A DNA stretch of 64,000 bases from Lepidurus packardi (taxonomy: Eukaryota > Arthropoda > Branchiopoda > Notostraca > Triopsidae), in assembly GCA_023053545.1 (NCBI GenBank), contig JAKZAN010000006.1, forward strand, positions 9,022,351-9,086,350, in the 5' to 3' direction. Shown piece after piece: positions 57,650-64,000 of the stretch (position 1 is its first letter; each line of letters begins with the position of its first letter). A model generated the notes under the pieces. That model was not told the DNA's origin. It saw only the letters and a list, made by a program, of their open reading frames with translations, and made no database searches. Both the position numbers and the translations under genes were made by a program.

Positions 57650-60600
57650 TTAACAAGCTAAGGCTACCCATGATGTGAACACACTCAACATCAGCATAAT
57701 GAACATACTAGTGACACTGGCTGAGCCCGGGTTGACGCCATTGATGTCGTTATCATCACCTGAAAAGACAAGGAAAAATGGGAATAAAAATAATCAAAAA
57801 TGACAAGAAAAATAAATACAATAAGTGCTTAAAGAAAAAAAAACGAACTAGAAATCGCTTACCCATGCGGAAGACCCACGTAGGTGAAGACATTTTTCCA
57901 TCTCCTCCCTGTGAATACGCAAGGACGCGAAGATTGTAGCGTTTGCCAAAAGTTAGCCCAGTGACCAACGCCTCCAACTTGCGTCCTAGAGGCACGAGTG
58001 TGTCATTGGCAGTGGACATATCTTGATCCGCCTCCCACACTCGAAGTTTGTAGCCTTGTAGCGGCTCTTCTTCTGTGGAAGGCGCCACGTAACGCCAAAG
58101 AACACGCACTGTTGAAGGATTCTCAGCATTGACTTGAACAGAAGAAGGCGGCTTGATGGGAGCTTTCTTGAACGTCCTTTCTCGGAAACGCTCACTTTGA
58201 GGACCTTCGCCTGCTGCGTTGTAAGCCATCACACGAACCCAGTAGAAAGTATCCGGAATGAGACCTACGATTAACGCCCAATTTTGAGTACTACGCGATA
58301 AGTAGAAGAGTGCTGATTCTTCCTTGTCTTGCTCCCTCCAATATTTTACCTAAAGAATTTAGATTATTTTTTTAGTAATAGAAGCACGTAGAATTTCTTT
58401 TTTTTTTAGAAGTTTACGCTTACAAATTAAGCTTACAGATTTACGGCAAAGGAAAGACAAAATTCGAGACTTGGAACTTACTCGGTAACCGATAAGTTTA
58501 CCGCGCATCTTCTTGCGGGAATGTTCCATAGGTAACCACGTGGAATTGATGGCTGTAGAGTTGTATGCCCGAGCTGCCACTTCTGTAGGAGCAATCTGAG
58601 GCATATCTTCGGCTGAATGAATCGTAACTGGCTCGGAAGCGGGACCGCAGCCTTTGTCATTGCAGCCAATGACTTTGACGCTGTAAGGCGTGTAGTAATA
58701 CTGACGACCGCGATCGACAGTCTTTACTACCACCCCTTGCTGTCTCGTGTCAGTCACTGCAGCCGACTGGAATTCAGTTTCTTCAGTCACGTCTTTCGAA
58801 TCCTCATCTTCTCCTGGTAGACGTCTCCAATACACTTTGTAGTGAATGCCAGAAGCATTTTGTTCTGCTTGAGCGAAAGGCTGCAAATAAACCAATAATT
58901 TATTAGTAAAGATCTATTTTTTAACACAAATCATCATTGGTTGAACTCACCGTCCAAGTAATGGTCAGATCTCCAGTCTTGCCGCCACCACCACTCACAT
59001 GTTGAGGAGCTTGGTGCAAGGTATCAGTGCGAGTGCTGTACTGAGGCGACGGGGCAGAATACGGTCCATAGCCAACGGTATTGGATGCTGCAACACGGAA
59101 TTCGTAAGTGGACCAAGGTTTAAGCACATTTTTAAGTTCGGCTTCCTTTCTCGAGGTGGAGCGGTCTACGTCTGTGGCTGTAATATCTAGAACATTTGTA
59201 AAGTAACATCGTATCAGAAATGTAAATATAACACGGAAATTATTAGTCTAAAGAAAAAACTAGTCTACACGCTCCAAAATTTGCTCGCCAGAAGTAAAAT
59301 TATATTTTGATTTTTCCAACCCTCATCTTACTTTCAGTAAGCAAGGTCCAAGTTTGGTTCCAATTGGTTCTTCCTTCTATCCGGTAGTAAAGAATGGGAA
59401 AACCATTCTGTGCGCCATCGGTCCAGCGTAAGCGAGCCGAAGTAGCTGTCAAATCCAACACTTGCATCCCACCAGGAATGCCAGGGGGTCCCTGAACAAT
59501 TATATCGGTCTTCACTGAAATCTTGCCAACAGAAGTCTTGGCAATGCATTCATATTCTCCTGCTTCGGCATACGTGATGTTGTGAACTTCCAACAGGCCA
59601 GTGTCCATTGACTATAAAAGAAATTTAGTAAAAATGAGAAAACGTACCCTCCTCAGACCATAATAAAAAAACGTACTCGTTTATAGCGTAAGGGTTCAAG
59701 AGCATTGCTAAAGAGATCGTCAAATCTCACTGTTAGACCGTTGTGTTTCCAGATGTACGTCAAATCTAGAATCTGGTCAGCCACAGCTTCGCAGTCAAGC
59801 CGAAGACTCTCGTTGACTTGTTTGATGAATCGGTTCTGGGACGGCTGTTTAGTAAAACGTGGTCCACCTGAAAGTTCAATAAAAATTGCTAATTAGGGCT
59901 CAGAAGGTATAGAATAAAAAAAACATACCGAGAATTATAAGCCTTCCTGAGCTCTCATCGCTGCCCATAATATTCTTTGCTTCACACTTGTACTCGCCCT
60001 CATCTTCACGAGAGACACGATCAATGTGCAGACTGCCACTTGGGAGTAACACTCGGCGACTATGTAGCGCAACGCTAGTAAACTGACCATCATAACCTCG
60101 TTTCTTCCACGCAAACGTTGGTCTCGGAGCCGCTTCAGGATTACAAGTCAGCGTCACGTTTCCTCCTTCAGCTGCAAAAGTTTCTGGCTCGAGAGGCTTC
60201 TTCCTGAACGAAGGGGCAAATCCTACTCAAACGTAACAAAAGATTAGAAAGTACACACTCCCCTAAAAGCGTAGTTAAAGAGTTACCAAAAATTAAAGAA
60301 ACTTACGCAAAACACGGAGCTGTCCTGAAGAAAACCTGGCCGCTAGCTGGTTATTGGCCCGACACTGGTACATGGCTTCATCTTGCTTCTCAAGTTTCCG
60401 GATAATAAGTACATTATCCCGGATTTCGTACCGTTCACGGTCTTTCACTTCAAGACTCATGATGTTTAGCGGAATTCCATTTTTCATCCACATGTAGTTC
60501 ACGTCAGGAACGCCAAAGGCTTCGCATGTCCACGTGAGATCCTCTCCTTCATCCATGTGCATGTTTCCTAACGGAATAGTAAAAACGGGTGTGGCTTGGA

Positions 60601-62542
60601 CACTAACCGTGACGGATGCCTTAATCGAGATTTTATCGTTCGTAGCTCGGCAGACATAGTCGCCAACATCTTCTAGCTTGATTTTGGGTAAGGTTAACAC
60701 CCGGTTATAGTTGGTCAAAATTGCTCCACGTGGTAAAGAAGCGCCATCTCTGGTCCAATTATATTTCGGCACAGGACTATAAGATAAAATTTTACGAAAA
60801 ATCGTTATGTCGACTGCTTTGTTTCCTTAGTAAGGTCCCACAAAATAATGTAATTTACTATCCAAAGGCGATGCACTCCAGCCGCACATCGTCACCCACT
60901 TTAGGAGCCTCTGGGTAGCTCTTAGGGAAGTTGTTGGGAAACTTCAGTTGTTGGTAATTAGCTTAAAAATAAAAAAGTATGAAACTAACAAACGACTGAG
61001 AAAAATAATAAATAACTCACGATGCGGGCGTACGTCGAGAGCAAAGAAGGGGCCATTACGACCCATGGAAGACACTGTGCTTTGCACGTTGCAAGAATAT
61101 CTGCCCTTATCAATATTTTCCAAGGAAGAAAAGTATAAATTGCCATCAAACGATACAAAGGTACGCGAATCTTCTTCCACCAAGTTAGGAAAGTAGTCAC
61201 GAGCCCAATAATATTGCACATCTACATTAAAATTTAAAAAAAAAAAAATATGTTAAACCCATTTTTATAAAAAAAGAAACTTAATCTAATTTTTACCCGG
61301 GAAATACTGTGGAGGATCACAGTAAATGGCTTTTCCCCAATGCTCTTGCCCGCTATCGAGCGATCGCTTTAAATTAAATTCACCAATGAAGCCAAAGGAA
61401 ATCTGAACGCTTTCTGAAACGATGGAGCCAAACGCGTTCCTGGCTACGCAGTGGTACTTCCCCCGGTCAGAGATCTAATGAGATCCTTGTTTAAAGATGT
61501 TCCTTGATTCTTTAAAAATAATAATTTACCTCTTGAGGTTTGTTGATAATGAGGCTACCACCGCTAATTGTATGCCGAGCTGAAGTCACAGCGAGTGGAT
61601 CAATGCGTGTGGATACCAGAACGTCATTTTCGAAATCTTCTTTGTACCAATCATACTCAGGCTCTGGAAAACCCCCAGCAATGCACCTTGATAATAGAAC
61701 AAGTAATAATAAGACAACAATGACAATACGGAGAGTGGAAAACCAGGTTTTCTTATTTCATCTCTTTTAAGTATCCTATACTTACGTTATGGTAACAAAG
61801 TCCACCAGTTGACGCTTGGTTAAATCGAAGACTGCTGGTTGGGGCTGCTGAATAAACTCAGGTCCTCTAGGGAGTTTTTCTGCGTCCATGTTGGGCAAAC
61901 CGTACGCGTGAGTGCGATCTTGCACGTTGAGAAGACTGGTTTGTGAGTAGGGAATTTCACAAATATAAAGCAACGGGTCCCGACCATCTACTTTTGCTAA
62001 GCCCCAGGCTTTTGCCCTCTCTGAGTAAGAATATGCCAAGTAGTCCAGATTGGGAAGTGATTCCTGATAAGGTAGGAAGGCAGCATCCATGTTGTTTATC
62101 GTACTTGAGTCGCCCTCATTGACCCAAGTATTTGTTGATCCTTGTTGTCTCCCTCCCACGTACCAAATACGGTGACTGGGATCTATGGTTTGTAAATGGA
62201 GAATCATGAAGCTATGTTCCTCCATGCTTCCTATACTGGCCAAGTCTGCGTTGTAAGTCTACAAGAAGTTGCAAGTACGGCATTAAGTACTTATTTCTTA
62301 CATGATAATACACAGGAACTTACTCTGCAAGCCATTCGAGCATCTTCTCGGTTCTTGATGGGACTACGTACAAATTTGTAGCAGGATGTCGAATATTGAA
62401 CCCAATTCTTGGGGCATATCCTGTCAGGATCATACCCTTCTTTCGTTGTACTGCTACTGGAAGACCCAAACGGCATTACTTGGGCACTCACAACACTGAC
62501 ACATGCCAGCAGAGAGCTGGCTAACACAACTGACCATCGCAT
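57650..62542 (-). CDS. Cont: Contactin, CTLD-Ig-FN3 cell-adhesion protein, GPI-anchored
   Basis: Neural/septate-junction adhesion molecule; the fly orthologue acts with Neurexin IV and Neuroglian. Exons on the minus strand: 62542-62324, 62258-61786, 61686-61530, 61474-61297, 61221-61021, 60961-60859, 60776-60307, 60222-59929, 59867-59677, 59611-59332, 59186-58951, 58880-58482, 58349-57863, 57759-57650; 1265 aa, all in phase (fly protein about 1390). Seen: signal peptide (1-20); C-type-lectin-like domain (about 37-165) with CPKNW, SCYKF, MACR and YICE cysteines but without a clear sugar-binding WND/EPN set; six Ig domains with Cys pairs (TCIAGG/YHCVARN, YCDPP/YSCNV, LECIAFG/YVCRA, WTCEAFG/YQCRA, LTCNPEA/YKCEAKN, LDCEAVA/YECIAK); four FN3 domains (about 800-1230, e.g. 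YNAAGEGPQS); and a hydrophobic C-terminus typical of a GPI-anchor signal. A CCAG acceptor-like site just 5' of the ATG suggests a 5' UTR intron. Confidence 0.95.
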
Positions 62543-62545
62543 TGT

Positions 62546-63869
62546 CTGGAAACAGGAACTAAAAACTGTAGAACAAGAAATATTCAGCAAATTCAAAGAC
62601 TGAAGACCGCCAACTTGCTTTTAAACAATAAGATTAACGGTAGCTAGAAAACAGAAAACTTGGTAACAGTAAATAAATTACAGAAAAATTAAACGCGAAA
62701 GTTGCCGAGTTTTCAAGTATTCCCAAATTCGTACGACCGACATATATAATACAACCAAAATTACCAAATGTGAATGCTTCACGTTTTGAGATGCCGAAAA
62801 TACCAATTGCAACCACCAGCCAACGCCTTTCCTACTCAAAATTGTTTACTTGTCCATTCGAATAGCAATTTTTCAATAGAAAGAGCTCTCTCACCTGTAA
62901 AGGTGTCCAGCGCCAGCCGTGGTAACTTTAAAAACCTCGAGAAAGACCCAACAATGAAAATCCCTTACGCAAATTAGATGCACAGCGTAAGACCATAAAA
63001 CAACCATTAATAAATGTAGTTCGTTAATAAAAAAAAATAGTCAACTCTGCAAAACACAATTAAAGACTGGAATGAAGCAAAAAGACAAAACATTTCAGGA
63101 CAGCTGACAAGTTTCCTTTTATTATTTGACACCATCTTTCTGAACTTGCAATACAACCGACGTACGTTTCATCGCCTGGCTCTCTACGTTTGCACACTTA
63201 ACAATGTTGCCCTACCCTTTCCCCTTAAATAGCCGTTTGGTTTTTATTTTCCAATTAACAGGGCTTTCGTTCGTTTCTTTGGAAAGATACCTCGGAGTGC
63301 ACCGCGGAATGAACTGCAAAATGGAAACATAAAAGCTCACAACGCAACAGACGAAACAATAGAAATAAGAGTGCTCCCTCACAAAAAGCTCATTTCCATA
63401 ACACGCATGCTGAGCCTAGGGGGGGAGGGGAATAACCATATCCTACTCTTTTCGAATCGAGGCCCACTCAAACTACGTAAAGACATTCCGAAGATTAGGT
63501 TCCCAAAGTAACAATAAAAAAACAAAAAACACGAAAAAGGTGAGGAAAAAATCTTTTTCAACGAACTTTATCTGTTGCAGGGGTAAAATGACAGGCTAAA
63601 GAACGCGGGGCAGAAGTTCATGACACATACCGGATTTAATTTAACCTACACAACAAGAAATTTCCGAACCTAGCATCAACAACAACGTTCTCACCTATAC
63701 TCGCGCTTTTTTTTAACGAGCTTGCTTTTTCCTTTCACTACGGAGCAAGAACTAGCTCACGAAAAAGAATTTAGTATAACTTATAAAACTTTGAGGCAAA
63801 AAGAAACTGAAAAAATCCACCAAGGGAGATGTCGACGTTTTCGGTTTTTTCCTTCATTTAACAAGGCTT
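62546..63869. other. Intergenic: Contactin 5' flank and 3' flank of the right-edge gene
   Basis: No supported coding frame. Minus-strand AATAAA sites at 63243-63248 and 63118-63123 might serve the right-edge gene. The Contactin promoter and 5' untranslated exon probably lie here. Confidence 0.45.
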
Positions 63870-64000
63870 TTACATGCCATATCCATAACCTGGTGCAGCC
63901 GCATAAGGACCAGCAGGCGGATAACCGGGGGCGTAACCAGCTGGAGCCATGCCAATGGAACCAGGCCCAGCTGTCAGCATGAGCTGCGGGGCCATAATCA
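63870..64000 (-). CDS. C-terminal end of an unidentified Gly/Pro/Ala/Tyr-rich protein (partial)
   Basis: On the minus strand the frame enters from the right edge and ends with a TAA at 63872-63870. The visible 42 residues are built of GYAPGYPPAGPY-like units and finish GYGYGM. Such tails occur in many unrelated arthropod proteins, so family and function cannot be given. The frame carries only common codons and no stop, and the low-complexity but clearly biased composition supports coding. The rest of the gene lies outside the window. Confidence 0.6.
   Translation of the reverse strand, partial: IMAPQLMLTAGPGSIGMAPAGYAPGYPPAGPYAAAPGYGYGM

Overview
The window is animal nuclear DNA, most likely from an arthropod and plausibly a branchiopod crustacean such as a water flea; species cannot be fixed from sequence alone. 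The reasons are GT-AG introns mostly of 60-150 bases, a Distal-less gene of arthropod type, an arthropod-style contactin with a C-type-lectin-like domain in front of its Ig domains, a CHK/ecdysteroid-kinase-like gene, and degenerate TTAGG/CCTAA arrays. There is no bacterial architecture (no operons, no ribosome binding sites). Exons were assembled by hand from open frames plus splice sites; reading phase is kept across every internal junction of the models given.

Layout. 1-18.5 kb: long non-coding stretch downstream of Distal-less, with simple repeats and a probable pair of tRNA-derived SINE copies. 18.6-22.6 kb: Distal-less (Dll), minus strand, three recognised exons, homeodomain split at the classic 44/45 intron. 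22.7-33.0 kb: non-coding, upstream of Dll, with a 170-base CT array. 33.3-39.9 kb: a ten-TM SLC35F3/F4-type transporter, minus strand, 11 exons; its introns carry a hAT-type MITE with intact target duplication and two diverged TTAGG-like patches. 40-44.6 kb: non-coding, with a 0.5-kb inverted-repeat element. 44.6-52.0 kb: RNF19-type RBR E3 ubiquitin ligase, plus strand, 12 exons; its 3.8-kb intron 7 holds an intronless CHK-kinase-like gene on the opposite strand. 53.1-55.8 kb: a young-looking 2672-bp DNA transposon with 513-bp perfect terminal inverted repeats and TTAA flanks, carrying a spliced P2X7-C-terminal-domain gene and an antisense THAP-domain ORF, with no transposase seen. 56.0-56.75 kb: a second, decayed inverted-repeat element. 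57.65-62.54 kb: Contactin, minus strand, 14 exons, 1265 aa, signal peptide to GPI signal. 63.87-64.0 kb: the last coding segment of an unidentified minus-strand gene rich in Gly, Pro, Ala and Tyr.

The host genes are ordinary conserved developmental, transport, ubiquitin and adhesion genes and do not form a pathway together. The most unusual item is the transposon at 53121-55792, which pairs two zinc-binding modules (THAP and P2X7 C-terminal type) inside very long identical inverted repeats.
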